64,000 bases of DNA from Tetrahymena thermophila SB210 (GCF_000189635.1 NW_002476381.1:62001-126000), one strand, 5' to 3'; positions 23,648-38,575 are shown, numbered from the stretch's first letter. Made by a program: numbers and translations. The notes: generated by a model not told the origin, from the letters alone.

Positions 23648-25824
23648 ATGGTTAGAAAAGCTGCCCAAGAACCCAAGGATGACACCCTCTAAATGAAGGT
23701 AGGACCAGCTTTAAAAATAAAAAAATTTTAATTTCTTCATCAAGTATTTCTTCAGTCTTTGGTAGGAAGGCATATCATGCTCACCTGACTACCTCATGCT
23801 CCTTATTAACTTTAAGAATGCATTTTTACACAACATCTCTCTTGGATTTATCAAAAAAAATAATAAGCAAATATTGCTTCAATTAGTAATTTAACCCTAT
23901 TAAATATTGCTATCATGTCCAAATCTAGCAACTTTTGAAAAAAATGAAAAGCAAAGGAGAGGTTTTGCAATATTGGCATTACGCTTCTGATTTCATTCGA
24001 TCAGAAATAACAAAAATAGTGTTCATTATTTGATAGGGAGAGATGGATGGAATTAATTAATAATTAATTGCATATTTAGAGAAATACTCAAAATAAAAAG
24101 ACTGACTTGAATGAAATTAAGTTATCATATTTATAATTATTTATTATTAATCAAAAGGTCAGACAATACGTCGTCTCTGCTGCTAGACTTCCCATCGAAT
24201 AGGGTACCAAGCCTGAAATTCTCTAAATGAGAGTCTTCGCTAGAGATGAAGTCCATGCTAAGACCAAATTCTGGTAAGATAAATTTAAGATAAATTCAGA
24301 TTTAGTCTTCAAAACGAATTAGTCAGAGAGAAAAATATTTTAAACCCATTAACAATCACAATCGTTCATTTGCTGTGAGAAAATAAATATACTGGATGGA
24401 TTAAGCAAAAGGCATTATAGTACAATAATTTAAGGTTCTACAATAAAACATATTATCAGTGCAATCTATAAATCAATCAATCAACCACTGCATACTAATA
24501 TATCTTCACTAATACAATATATAAATAAATAAATAAATAAATGAGTGAGTGAGTGAGTTAGTGAATTAGCTGCATTAATAACAGCAAGCAACAATAAAAA
24601 AACAAATTCATTCTGTTAAATAAATCTAATAAAAATTTAAAAATTTTAATTAAAAAGTTGAATTAACTTAGGCTATAATTCTGCTCTTCTTTAATTAAAT
24701 GCAAAAATTAGTTTTATGGCTAGGATACAAAAAAATTTAATAACCTTAACTTGTTAGAATAAATTTGATTAGATCAACATCATAGTTTTAGCATTTATTT
24801 AAATAAATGAAGGAGCAAACAAACAAGTAAATTAATAAATAAATAAATCGATTGTGAAAATGGGAAAGGCTTAAAGTAAAAATAGTTAAAACAATAATAT
24901 TTAGAAGGATAGATATATTAATTTATGTAAAAAAAGATCTTAAATCAAAAAAAAATTCAGCGAAATCAAGCAATATGGGTGAACATATTTAGTTGAAAAT
25001 ATTTATAAAGATAATCCTAAAATTATCCTGATGAAAAGCAGCAAATATTTCATTTTTAAATATTTCAAAAAAAGCATAGCTTGTAATTAAAAAAAAATTA
25101 TGGAAGCAATCAACAAAATAATTCCACTAATTCGATTTGACTGACACTCTTACAAATTCCATTAAATAAATAAATATTAAATATATTTTCTTTTTTAAAT
25201 AGGTACAACATGAGAAAGTTGAACAAGATTAAAAGATCTTAAGGTAGAATCCTCTCCGTTAACGAAATCTACGAAAAGTCCCTCAACACCGTCAAGACCT
25301 ACGGTATCGTTCTTAAGTACTAATCTAGAACTGCTATCCACAACATGTACAAGGAATACAGAGATGTCTCTTTAAACGGTGCTGTTTCTCAACTTATCTA
25401 AGATATGGCTGGTAACCACAGAGCTCAACCTGATACCATCCAAATTATCAGAACTGCCACCCTTGAACCCAAGGACATTAAGAGACCTGCTACCCTCGCC
25501 ATGAGAGTAATTTATCAATAATTTATTAAATTAAAAATTCTAATTGAGGACAAACAAAACTTTTCATATTTTATATTTTTAAGAATTCTATTTCCATTTT
25601 AAATGAATTATATTGGATCTAATTTATTTTTAATGAGATATGTTTGTTTGTCTTTGATTTACTGAAAAAAATATGCTGTTAAAAAAAACTATTTATTAAA
25701 ATTTATCTTCATAAAAATTTAGAACGCTGCTCTTAAGTTCCCCATCGTCAAGACCATCCACAGACCCTCCGAAAAGAAATACAGAACTGTTTACAAGGCC
25801 ACCAGACCTACCACTTTCTAGTGA
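23648..25824 (+). CDS. RPL18A: Ribosomal protein eL20 (L18a)
   Basis: Four exons: 23648-23698, 24158-24273, 25203-25506, 25723-25824. The spliced ORF is 573 nt, 190 aa, with phases 0, 2, 0. The body matches the L18a family: YVVSAARLPIE, LQMRVFARDEVHAKTKFWY, GRILSVNEIYEKSLNTVKTY, TAIHNMYKEYRDVSLNGAVS and the C-terminal ATRPTTF. It ends TTC TAG TGA, where TAG is Gln and TGA the stop. Role: structural protein of the large ribosomal subunit. Exons carry C-ending codons of a highly expressed gene, whereas the introns (459, 929 and 216 bp) are AT-rich, so boundaries are easy to see. Donors are GTAGGA, GTAAGA and GTAATT; acceptors are AAAAG, AATAG and TTTAG. Length is slightly above the human protein. 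Confidence 0.96.
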
Positions 25825-27581
25825 TCAATATAAATATATTAAAAATTTTTAACTCTTTTAAAGATTGAATTAAATTAATATTCATTTTTTATAAGTTGTA
25901 TCTACGCACTATGTATACATAAAATTATTTAAACTAAAAATATACTTTGCGAAAAATTATACACTTCCTACCTCCCTCACTTCTTATTAACTTACTTAAT
26001 TACTCTATTAAAAATAATAAAATAATAAATAAATAAATAAATAAAGTGTGTTTGTGTATATGATTCTCATATGTATTTATTTGAAAAAGCACAATCTAAA
26101 AAGTATAAAAAGATAAATATTAATTTAACAAAAGTAAATAAAAATAAATTAATCTTCCAGGTAAATAGAACAGTAAATATAGCAAAAAAATATACAATAT
26201 TTACATTAAATTTAATTTTAAATTATTTAATAATATTGGTTGATTATTGCTTTTATCTCTAATTTATTGTTAAAGTCTTAATATTTTAGAAATTTAGATT
26301 TATCTAAAATCATATTAAAAGATTTTTCATAATTTATTAAGTTAAATAGCAAAAGAATTTTTTAGAAAAGTTATAAATTTAAAATATTTAATTAGTGTTT
26401 TGTTTTAAAATGCTTGTTTGTCAGTTATTTTAAATAATTTTATTAAGATTATGCTTTCCAATGCAATTATTTTAAATATAATATTCAAACTTTTTAATTT
26501 TTAATATATAAAATACAACACCAAATAAAAAATTATATCATAATTATTGCTTAGATTATTCAATTTTATTTCTATTTTCAATTCTTATTTTTTTTAAGAC
26601 AATAGTTTTAATAATAAATTATTTTAGCCTTTTGGAAGGGTTAATTTCTATTATTCCCTACTTAATTCAATATTTAATTAATTGTTACTAAATTTCAATT
26701 TTTTTTTTAGGACGATTCTTTTTAGGTTTCCTCCCCCTCCTTTCCCACTTATAACTCAATAAAAATAAATTAATTAAGTTAATTTACTAGCAGTTTGCAT
26801 GATAAAGTAAAAAACATATTTTTATCAATATTATAAATTTTTTTTATTTGTGGAAGGAATAAAAAATCAATAGAAAAATATGGAATTTATATAAATTAAA
26901 TTATTTTTATAGAGCCATTATTGAACTTATAAATCTTAAATTCACAGAAATCTATGTAACTTTGTAAGATTTTATATATATAAAAAATGAAAAATAGTAA
27001 AGAGTCAAACTAAAATTAGGATGATATTACTCTTAATAAAAGAGAAAAGAAGTAAAAGTATTTGACTAATACTATTCATAAAAAATATATTTTAACAATT
27101 TGCATAAATCAAAATAAACAATTAATCTATTCCACTTTTTTTTCTCAATTTGCCCTGCTTTTATATTATTTTTAATACCAATTTCATTTTTTTAAAGGTG
27201 TTACCAAGCAGCCATACTAGTTAAAAGAAGTATTTTGAAGGTGAAGTAAGATAAGTGGTATGAAGTGCTATAACTAGATATATATCAATAGTATTTATTA
27301 ATCTAAAACTTTAAATGATATTTGTTTGAAAAAGATTGAATTTTAAGGGTTACTCAAGATAATAATGGGTGCCATATATGTTTAATTTCACTAATATTTC
27401 TTATTGATTTAATAAAATTTTATTGGATTAACAATGCATAAAAAATTGTGACAATGCCTCTTTTATTAATATATTTTTATGCAAGTAGAATATATAAAAT
27501 TAATTTTAATAATCAAAAAAATTATAAATTAAACTCTATTTTTATAAACAAGGTAACTTTAAAAAGATGACAAAATATTCT
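25825..27581. other. Convergent intergenic region
   Basis: Lies between the 3' ends of eL20 and the LVIVD/cadherin-like gene. AT-rich throughout. A short pyrimidine run (CCTCCCCCTCC near 26732) stands out. An open stretch at 26071-26262 is Lys/Asn/Ile-rich noise. Nothing else supported. Confidence 0.55.
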
Positions 27582-30500
27582 TCATTCGTTCAATTATTCG
27601 ATGTTTTCTGTGAAATAATTTGTAAAACACTAAAGAGCAGGACTATTTGAAAAGCTACTCAACTACTTTGAGTCTTTCAAATTTTATTTAACAACTAATT
27701 TAGCTTTATTATCCATAAATTAGTTTTATTTACTTATTATAACTGGCTAAGCTATTGTGGATACTTATAATTAAGATAAATAATTAGTTGGAGTAACATC
27801 ATTAATTTAGTAAGTTTCATTAAGAATAATTTAGTCTCCTTCTGTTTCTATGTTAATTGATACATCATCAATTATATCAAAATGGAATTATTTAATAACA
27901 TATTAATTTATGTCAATTATTCTAATTAATATACTATCTATATCTTAAGATTAAGGAGTTCCTTAAAGAATGATTACCCCATTTTTCAAATTAAATTTAA
28001 TCCAATTAGGTAAAGCCATATTTTTTGAAATTCCGTAATTGACGTAGTCCAAATTAAAGAACTTTTTTAATGATAGGCAATTCTAATTAGCTACTTTCTA
28101 AAAGACTTCTAAAGATTAAATTTGATAAGGAAATAAATGAATTGATTCACCTACACAAGGCGAGAACATAGAGGGAGAATATTCAACCAAACCTAAAGCA
28201 TCTGCAAATAAAACTTCTCTAATTAAATTAAAGTTAATGTTACTCCCATTTTGTTATTGCACTAAATCAACTGAGTACTATAGGTTAATATCTAATAATA
28301 TTTAATTTATCTGCAATTCATTAAGTTAGCATTCTGGGAAAGGGACAGGGAACCCAAAAGAATCCCTTTAACTAGTAACAATCAAATTTACGAAGCATTT
28401 GTACCAATCATTTTGAGTGTAAGATGAGTTATTTTAGGCATAAAATTTTAGGTAGTTATACACTTCCTATGAGTTAGTATCTAACTTTAAAAAATATCTA
28501 GCAGCAAGAGCCTAGATAGATTTAAAAATTTTGGATTGAGGGTCCTTAAAATCTGTCTTGAAATTTTGATAAGTGTAAGACTTTCCTTTCAGGTTGAAAC
28601 TAACATTAAACTTTTTGATGGATTTAATTATTTTTGAGATATTTATATTGCCATCTTATAGCAAGTAATCTTTTTCAATTTATTATTTTAATTGGTATTT
28701 TCTTGATTTTTCAATTGTTTATGCTGGTTTTTTTAACTTTTATTGTAATTTTTATTGAACATTCTTAACTAATTTTTATTTATTTTCATTAAATTAATTT
28801 TGAATTGTTTATTTTCTATGTTCCAAATAGTTCTGAGAATTATCTGTTTATTAAATTGTTATTTTTTGATTTAATTTTAATTTTAAAATATCCTACTATT
28901 ATTATTGGCTCAAGCTTTTTCTTGATTATTTTTAGCGAACTTAGTTTTTATAGTTTATCCCATTTTTTTGTAAAAATCCTTTAAATAACAGTTAACTTTT
29001 TTCCATTTCATCGCCTAAGACAGCTATCTTTTTCTAAAATAGTTTGCCTACGATTGCTGTGTCTTTCGAGAACATAACTTTTTCTTTAAAAAGCAAATTT
29101 AAAAAGTAACTTTTGTACTTGTACAATCCTAAAAAACCAAATATCGGCCCTAGAACTTTTAGTAGCAAATTAAAAATATATTAAAATGGAACACCTGACA
29201 CATCTATTTTAAATGAATCATAGTCTTGAGTGTATCCATCAGATGCTATTATCTTAATTAAGAATTATTATTAGAAGCATGAAATTGGAGGCTACCCTTA
29301 AAAGTTGATAACTCCAGAGCTATTTTAAAATAAGATCCAGTCATTTTAAGTTAGCTCAATGTATTAATCGTGTTACAGAATGAATGCTTGATAGAATATC
29401 TATTAAATATCATCCACTTAGAAAGATTTCTAAGAAAAGGTTATTGAAAACTATTCTTCGATATTAATTATAGCATCAGAATACTATCTGTTAAACTGCT
29501 GTTGTAGGCTTAGATCTACATTTTTTTTAAGCTATAATTTTTATTTGATAAAAACACATTCTGCTATCAAAGCAATTTAAGATATATCGTAATTGACTCC
29601 ATCAATCAGAGTAAAGGTAACAGAGATCGAATTCCATGATGTTTGATTCGCAAATATTATCTTTTATTATAAAACTGAGTTTATGTTTGCTAACGAACCC
29701 TCAAGTATTAACTAGGTCTACTCCTGGTTAGTAGAAAAAATTACTCCCTAGAAATTTTATATAACAAATTTACCATCGTTTTATTTAACTTATAAGTAGA
29801 ATTAAACTTATTATGATAATGTTTGAATGGGAGTTTTTGAATTACGAATATCTAATTTGAGAGAAGATTCTACATAAAATTGAACAGGGTTTATATAGTA
29901 GCTTCTTTAAAGTGTCAATAAAACAGCATCAAATAATAGTTTGGAGCTATTTATTCCGCTTAATTAAAATTGCAGATTCTTATCTGCATCGAAACTCTGA
30001 GTTATATATCCGGAAGAATCTAATAAATTCGATTATTAAAGGTAATCATAAATAGCCTGGGCTTAATCAGGTGAGGTTTAGAAATCAGAGTTGTTATACT
30101 GAAACGAACTTACTTATACAGGTAGTAGTACTTTTAGTAAAATTATATTTTGGTTTGCTTCTGTTAAGCGATTTGTATCAAGACCACTTTTGTCAATATT
30201 GAGCACAAGAATTTAATTGTTATAATCATAGTTTATCCAGAAAGGAAGTTCCTATATCTATAAATTAAAATAATATTTTACAGAGTCTATTTTAATTCCT
30301 GCTGTCGGGTAGAGAAAAACAAAGTTAAACTAGATATTTTGGCCTACTAATAATGTTTAGCCTTTTTATAACGTAGTATAGGTCTGCTTGCCGCTTCCTA
30401 GGCTATTTACTAATTAGAATTCTGCGTGAATAAGCACTTAACTTTTTAAAGGAAGAACAATAGTGCCTTGTTGATTAAGGATAAAAGAATATTCTTAATT

Positions 30501-32522
30501 TGGACTAGTGCATACTCCATACGCTGATTGTTATTTATATTCATAAGAAGATATTAATTTAGGCGCTGTTACATTTTATATGTCTATTAATGAAAGCATT
30601 CCTGAGTCAGCCTCTGCTACTAATAGATACTCATCATTTTTTATAGGATAAATAAAATTTGCCCATCCTTGAACAGAAATGCGACTTAAATATTTAATCT
30701 CAGGCAAAACTGTGAGATCTAAAATAGCTATTCCATTTAGGCCATCATATAAAAATGCATAATTATTGTTGTATAAAGATGGAATAATCCCTTCACCTCC
30801 TAATGTCTAGCTCTAGTTTTTCAAAACCAAATGCGTCTTGTTAGTAGCATCAAGAATGTAAAACCCATAATTTTCAACTGTGCCAATAATATATTTATTA
30901 TCATTTGTTATCATAGCCCCTAAATTATCTCCTGCCATTTCAGGAAGAGCTCTCCAAAAATCTAGCAATACTAAGCTAGGTGGTTGAGAGGCATCAATGA
31001 GAATGACTCCTACTTCATAGGAACACACAATGTACTAATAATCTTTCGAGAAGAAAAACTGCTCATTAAATTAAATTACATCATTTTTCATTTCAAAGGC
31101 TATTTATGGCTAGGTTATATTTGAAATATCAAAAACGTAAAATGATGTTTAGTTGGATTGTCCAGGCACGTAAAGATATCGTAAATCAGATGATATTTAT
31201 ATGTTATCAACAGCATCTGGTGGATTTACAAATAAATAAATTTGCTTTAAGTTATATGGATCGCTTGCATCAGCTATGTAAGCCCCATGAATATCAAATG
31301 CTCCAAAAAAGTAATCAGTTCCTTATATAGTCCTAGTGAGACATCTCCATTTAAAAATAGCTGGACTGTTATTCTAAGATTTAGCTTGATGAGTATTAAA
31401 GAGATTTGGGTATTCATTATTTAAATTTGGGACAGTTTGCTAAAATATATAAATACTTTTAGCATTCGCATAATAGAGAAATCTCTCATCAAAAGAAAGA
31501 GCTATTGATAAAGCTAGCCCTTCTACTGGAATCAATTCAAACAGTTGAGGTTATAATCTATTCTTAATATTAAATATGCATATTCCTAGAGAACGCATTC
31601 CTACAAACAGATAGTTATTGTCCATCGATAAAATCAGATCATAAGTTACATATATATAGTCAAAAGGCCAATAATATTAGTAATTTATAGAAATTGGATA
31701 TTATTCTTAAGTAGCATTCAAAATTTAAGAAAAATCACAAATGTAAATACCACTCCAAGAATCTGTACCATAAACATAGCCGTTATCGCTGGTGATAGCA
31801 ACAGCGTAAGTCTTCCAATACATTTAAGATTAAGCGACTAGTTGAAAATTTATATTATTATTTTAAGAGTTTTTTTAGATGGATAAGACTGATAGACCTA
31901 AAAGATCATCTCCTAAAAGAATCCATTTCTCATCGGATGAAAGAACAAGATTGTTTATTAAATTAGATTGCGTATTAAATTCGCCAATTTAATAAATCTA
32001 GCTTTTGTTCGAAATATCATACGCAATGACATAACCACTAAGTCCTACTACGAAAACAATAGTTTCTTAGGAATTCATTTTCATATCTAAAATTCCTGTA
32101 GGAAACGCTGCTTAGCTAAGTAGAATTAACTGAGTTTAATTTTTAAAACTAAACAAACTAAATTATTTTTTATATGGAATCATTAAAAACTCACCATCCG
32201 ATGTAGGCTAAAGAGCAAAAAGAAATTCATCAGAGGTTTATTAGAAAATTAATTGATTGGTTTTCCCATCTATAACAATAACGCCTCCTTTACCAGCTGA
32301 AGCAAATACCAAGTTTGCTTTTTTTGCAACTTTTATTTATGTAGAAGAAGCTTAATTCTGTAAAATGTCAATTTTTTCCAAGTAAAATGGTGAGTAAATA
32401 AAATCTATTTATTAATTATCATATGATAATTAGCATTATATCAACAAAAAATGACTAAAAAGGAGAAAAATATAATTTTTTCCTAATAAAATATTTACTA
32501 TAATTTGTAATATATTTCTCAT
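27582..32522 (-). CDS. Large secreted or membrane protein with LVIVD-like and cadherin-like (CADG) repeats
   Basis: A single exon of 1646 aa, ATG 32522 to TGA 27584-27582. An N-terminal hydrophobic signal (MRNILQIIVNILLGKNYIFL) is followed by a long repetitive region. LVIVD-like blades show motifs such as GGVIVIDGKTNQLI, GVILIDASQPPSLVLLDFWR and YGFYILDATNKTHLVL, as in extracellular beta-propellers. Later segments resemble dystroglycan-type cadherin domains (IIASDGYTQDYDSFKIDVSG near residue 1090; ALPNWIKFNLKNGVIILQGT near 1500). A hydrophobic segment near residues 1110-1130 (FNLLLKVLGPIFGFLGLY) could be a membrane anchor. It is followed by a Lys/Gln-rich stretch (1150-1290) and a further globular part. 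Families of this architecture are common in ciliates and are presumed surface proteins; ligand and function are unknown. Topology after residue 1130 is unclear, since a CADG-like motif appears beyond the predicted anchor. Confidence 0.85.
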
Positions 32523-35054
32523 AATAAGTTCTGAATTATGTTTTTTTATATTTATTTATTTTTTGTTTGTTTGTTTGAGATAGAAGTTAATGTAATGAAG
32601 TAATAATAATAAAGATTACCACTTTAAATTCAATAAATTATTTAAACCATTACTGCCTTAACTAAAAACTTATGTTTTTCAAGAAAAAAATAAATTAAAA
32701 ATTAATAATATTCATTCACATTCTTTAATTGTCTCTCATTGATAAATTATTAAAAGGAAATGTGTTCAAAAAAATTATCTCTTTTTCAAGTAAAATAAAA
32801 GTTAAATTATTTTCATTCAATAAATAAATTTATTAAAAATCCCTCTTACTTCGGGCAATAATATTGAATAAAGCTTTTGATAAAGCAAAATTTTAAATGG
32901 ATAATATAAAAGAAGTAATAATTTTTTAAGTAATTACTAGCTGCACTTTTAATAATAAAATATTAAAGCAAGAAGGTATTAAGTTTCATTAGCTAAGCAT
33001 TGTAATAATCTAAAATAAAATATTTTCACTATTTTTATAACAGTTTCTTTACTCTTACTTCTTATTTTTAACAATGTTATGAAAAAAGGAAAAAAATAAA
33101 TAATTATTTTGAAAAATATTAAATAAAAAATGAAAATTAAGAATTCATAATTATAATTTACAAAGTATATTTGACTGAATTATAGTTATTTTGTATAAAT
33201 ACTTCAAAACTAATATAGTAATATAAGATATCTAACTCAGTTTAGTATCTATTTATTATAGTGATTATTATTGAATTTTTTGTTATGAAGTGATCTGATT
33301 TATTTGATTGATCACTTAATTTACACAAGAAACAATACTAAAAAATAATAATTATTATTTAGAGATGATTAAATCATATTTGTTAGTAAATTTTATTAGT
33401 TTAAAGATGAGATATAAAACTAAAATTAATTTTTTGAAATCTTTTGACATATATATTAATTCAATCTTTTGGAGGGACTCTCGTATTTGTGATGTATGAA
33501 GAACAAACTTGAGTCAATATCAAAAAATGAAAATATAGAAAGGTCTTTGTTATTTAAATAATTAAAAATTTAATCGCAATCTATAATTATTAAATGAAAT
33601 GGTTTCTCATTATAACATAAATTTTTTAGTTCTAAAAAAATAAGTATTCATCATTTATTATTAAAAAAAAGATTTAACAGCTTTTGAGTTTATAAAATTA
33701 TTACTAATGAAAAAATAATCTGATTGGATTTTGATTACTCATTTTTTTGAAGAAATAATAATCTATCTAATAAAAAACAAAAAAATGTTAAATTCACTAA
33801 AAAGTAAAACTTATCGTGAATATAAATTGGGATATAAAGAAATTTTTCACTTTTAAATATATATCCCAATATTATAAAATTTAAAAAAACATACGATATT
33901 TACCGTAAAACCTCATTCCCTCGTCCCTCGTTTTAGGTGAACGAACGAAAGAGGGCGAGGGTTGTTTGTTTTACTCAAAAATAACTATCTTGTCATTTTT
34001 GTTCACAGCTTCAAAATAATAAATTATGGTATAGACATGTAAGTATTAAATATAATTCATTCCTATGAAATAGATTATTAATGATATGGGTAGTTTAAAA
34101 CAGAAAATGAAAAATTTTACTTACTTTTAAATTTGTGTAAATTATTTAATTAACATGAAACAGGCTTCTAAAAAGAAATTGATATATTCATCATATTTAT
34201 AAAATAAATCAAACTGAATGTTTAATAAAAATCCTTTATATGATTTAATTTTAATATTATAAAATAGAAGGATTGCTAAAAAAGAATTATTCAAATGCTA
34301 TAATTTTTAATTTAAAAATTTAAATAATAAGCAATTAATTAAATTTGTATGAAAAAACAAACTCTAAAAATAGAAATATACATTAAAAATGTGCTTTGAT
34401 CAAAAGATAAAGAAATTAGAAACAAATAGCCTGCCAGATTCATCTTTTAGCTAATTTAATGATGATAAGATTAATAACAGATTTAGAGATTGCAAAAATA
34501 ACTATATAAGACAATAAAATCTTTAATTATTTTTATCTAGAATAATTATCAAAAATAAAAATTTCTTTCAAAGAAAATTTAATTGAGTTATTGCAAAAAT
34601 AATAATAGAATAACTTTATAAATAAAAATCAGTTAATTTAAATTAAAAAATAAGTTATATTTTGAAAATTTTAATAAAATGCTAAAATAAATTTTTGTCT
34701 TTTAAAACAATAGAAATAATTATTTATTTATTTATTTATTTTATGATTTTTCTATTGATATTATTTGTTTGTTTCATTTACACAAAAATTGTACTTGGAG
34801 TGTATTGCCGAAATATTAAGTAAACAAAAATGAAAATAAATAATTAGAGTCTTACTTGTTATAAAGAATTAATCATTCTTAAAAATCATTTGTGGCTTAT
34901 AAATGCTATTGATTTTTATGATGAATCTTAAATTAATAAAAGACTAAGTTTTAATTAAAAAATACTCAGATTAATTTATTAAGCAATATTTATAAATATA
35001 AAAGCAACCTAATAAAAAGAAGAATAATAGCAATCAAGCTAGCAAACAATAAAA
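32523..35054. other. Divergent intergenic region with a GC-rich hairpin
   Basis: Lies between the starts of the LVIVD/CADG gene (minus) and the membrane protein gene (plus). AT-rich apart from a strong GC-rich hairpin at 33905-33974 (separate entry). No coding signal found. Confidence 0.55.
33905..33974. other. 70-nt GC-rich hairpin
   Basis: Outer arms GTAAAAC 33905-33911 and GTTTTAC 33968-33974 are perfect reverse complements. Inner arms CCCTCGTCCCTC (33918-33929) and GAGGGCGAGGG (33951-33961) pair fully except for one bulged T. The loop is about 21 nt. A GC-rich stem of this kind is exceptional in this DNA. It could be a small RNA, an element end or a regulatory structure; no family recognised. 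Confidence 0.45.
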
Positions 35055-38000
35055 ATGGATAAGAAAAAGGAGCAGAGGGATATGAAACAAAAATAAGAAA
35101 ATTAAGGATAGCAAGATTACTAATTAAATAAATATAACCTAACTTTTTATGATAAAGATCTAGAAGAGTAATTTTAGTAGCAAAATTTTAGATAAGTAAT
35201 AGTTCAATTAATTATCTGTTTGTTTTATTAGCAAGTGTAGATAGAATTACATTATTGTAAATGAAATTTTTTAGCAAATGTATTTTTAGAGATAAGATTA
35301 TTTATATATTTGAAAATATTCTCAATATTCTTTTTAAAAATTATTTTATATTCAGAAAATAGCTTTAACTATTGTCTTGCAGCTGTAATTTATTGTCTGG
35401 CAAATATTCTACATAATTTAGAGAGATGAATTTTTTTACGTTAGATTTGCTTTGATTGCTTATTTGCTCTTAAGGATAGTAACAGTTTAAAAAATAAAGC
35501 CTAAATATAATTCAATATTGACATCCTGCGAAATTATTTTTAATGTTGCCTTTGAGGGCTATGTTATAAAAAGGCATATTTACTATAGCTCTGACTTAAA
35601 CTTATTTTTGCAAGGAGAAGTAAATAATTTATTTATTTTTTTATATCTAGTACTTAAAATCTCTGAAATATGTGGTATTTAGATAAAGTCTGCAAATCAA
35701 TAAATAGTTTACACATTTAAATCTAAACATTAAAAGAATTTTTAATGATTTTTTATCAAATGTATTAGAAAAATTTAAGTTCAACCTAATCAAAAATGAA
35801 TTTGTTAATATTTTAATAGTAGTTAAATTAGATAATATTTCCAAATTATTTAATTTGGAAATGAAATAACAAATAAAATGCTTAAGATATTTGTTTTAAT
35901 TCACTTTGAATAATAGTTTGTTTAAATGAATGAATTAATAAATCAATAAATAAATAAATTGATTGTCTTTTTTGGATTTTTAAAATTTACTGAAATAATA
36001 TTAATGAATTTTTCTCCTTATAAAATTAATTAAATTAGAGTATAGGAATTTTTCTTTTTTTGGATACTTCGAAATTTGTATACGATGTTTGTGTAATTTT
36101 GATAAGCTAATTCAGCCTATTTTTTATGACGGAAATGAATGAGCTGGACACAATTTTCAGGATCCTTTTCTGCACAATTTAGATCCTCTTTTTGAAATAC
36201 ATTTATTATAGGCATTAGAGACAGGGTTTCATGAAGTATATGAGAGAAAAATTACAATATGAATTGATTGATCAAATCATCCCTATGCAATTATTTGTCA
36301 TTAATTATAATCCCATAACACAAAGAATTGAGTTAGTAGGTAATTTATTTTTTTATTAATTAATTAATTTTTTTATACAAATCTAATATCAATCACATAA
36401 TTAATAAACGCAAAATAAATTACCTTAATTTTTTAATCATATTTCATTTAAGTTTTATCCCTTAAAACTAAACAAAAATTAATGTATCAAAAAAGCAAAC
36501 TTATCTATTTTAGCTTAATATTATTTTTTTTAATGAAAGAAGTAGCTTTTAAATGGCATATATATCTCTTATATGCTTTGATTGATCACATAGACTTTTC
36601 AAATATTTTTATTGATTGAATTTCTAAAATTTTAAACAATAATTAAGAATATTGCCATTCTTTCCTACTAATTTTTTGATATTAGCCAATTTTTTTGATG
36701 TTTGAAATTCTTTTTTAAGTGTTAAGATATAAATATTTATATATATTTTTTTTTGTGATAATTATGATAAAGTAATGAATTTTTATTTCAATTGTAGATA
36801 GTAACATCAGAGCAAAGCAAGTTAACTAAATTAGTTCTGATGATAAACTTGATATATTTATGCAATCAGCTCAGCTGAATTTCACTGAAAAATAAAAAAA
36901 GAAAATTATTACTCTTAAGCACTTTCTTTTGGAAATGTTCATAAAACTAGATAATAAAAAGTAGACTTTTTAAGAGATATTCAAGAATTCCAAAGAATTT
37001 AATAAAATAATTGCTTATCAAGTGAACAAGGATGGTGGAAATACAGTCGGTAAATATAAAGTAAGAAGTTAATGTTTTTAATAATTATTTCTAAATTTTG
37101 ATAGATTTTGTTTTATTTAAAAATAGATAAAATTGTTTCCAAGAGGGAAAAAAAATAACTAAATTGTTGTAGCTTTAGAAGATCTTAGTCAGATTGAGGA
37201 GCTTAAACTAGTAAAATAAAAGGCAAAATAGGCTGATTAGCATCTTTAAATTTTTTTTGAGTACTTCAAATAGAAGTTTGCTAGGATTTTTCATACTATT
37301 GACATTTCGTGTTCTATGAAAATAGAAGATCCTATGGTAGAACTTATGTAGGCAAAAAGAATTACAACTAAACTATATTCTACTGTCCAGAATATTGCTG
37401 CATTTAGAAAATAAGATAATGATGAATAAGGAACATATAACGCATAAAGATTCAGCAAAAGAGTTAGAATGAAATCACTTAATCCATCTAGCGTTTCATA
37501 GTTCAATTTCAATAACTTAATTGACGATGTCAAAAATATTTATCCTGATTTTTTCAATTCATACAGCTATGAAACTCATTCTAATTCCTCTTCTTAAAAC
37601 TAAATATAAATTTACAGTGATAATGAAAAAATGAAATCAATTTTTATTACTCTGCTTAATTAAATTGAAGAATGTTTACCTGAAAAATACTTCAAAGGAT
37701 TGAAGGTCTCTTTTACCGAAGAAAAGGAGACGCATTTTGAATTTATAAAGGTCAAGATATAATTTTAAGTGCACAATGATTGTGTTCAGAATACATAGCT
37801 AAAAGATGCTTCTTTTTTTCAGCTTGAAAAAGAAAATAAAAAAATTGATTCCTATGAAATACTTAAATAGCTGCTATGCTATTACAATTCAGATAATGAT
37901 GAAATAAGAGATATAGAAATAGCTATGATAAAATTCTATCTGTCTTAGATAAGTCCTTATGAAATGGAAATCAAAGAAGAAGCTATTGAACAAGAATTCT

Positions 38001-38535
38001 AACGACTTCTCTCAAATAGTCTTATTGGAAATATGTAAAAAGATCATAATTAAATAAGCGAGCTAGACTCAATTAAAAATACAACTTAGAATCAAGAATT
38101 TCATTATTATTAGATGCCATCGAATAGATAAGTCGATGGTATAGAAACTACTCCTTAATCTTTCATTTCAACAAACAGACAGAATGAATTCGAAAATGAT
38201 TTACTTTCGCAAGAATTAGTCAGAAACACCAATAAGAAACTAAACCAAGATACTTTTATATCAGAAAATGAAAACAATAAAAATCAAATTTAGTATATTA
38301 GTAACAATATCTAACATAATATTAGTAACACAATTGAAGGTAAAGTGGATGTAGAACTTACAAAAAGACAATCTTTCAAAAGAGTTAATCAAAAAAAGCT
38401 TTCCTAATTTCACAGACAAACTAAATAGCATTCTATCGACTATAAAGAACATAAAAATATTATACTTTCTATGACATTTTTTAAAGATATCAGAGTTATT
38501 TTAGAATTAAACTTAAGATAAAATAGTTAGGCTTC

Positions 38536-38575
<40 letters not shown>

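Noticed and set aside
26071..26262. 63-codon plus-strand frame
   Set aside because: Composed almost only of Lys, Asn, Ile and Leu from AT-rich DNA, with no compositional contrast to the spacer.
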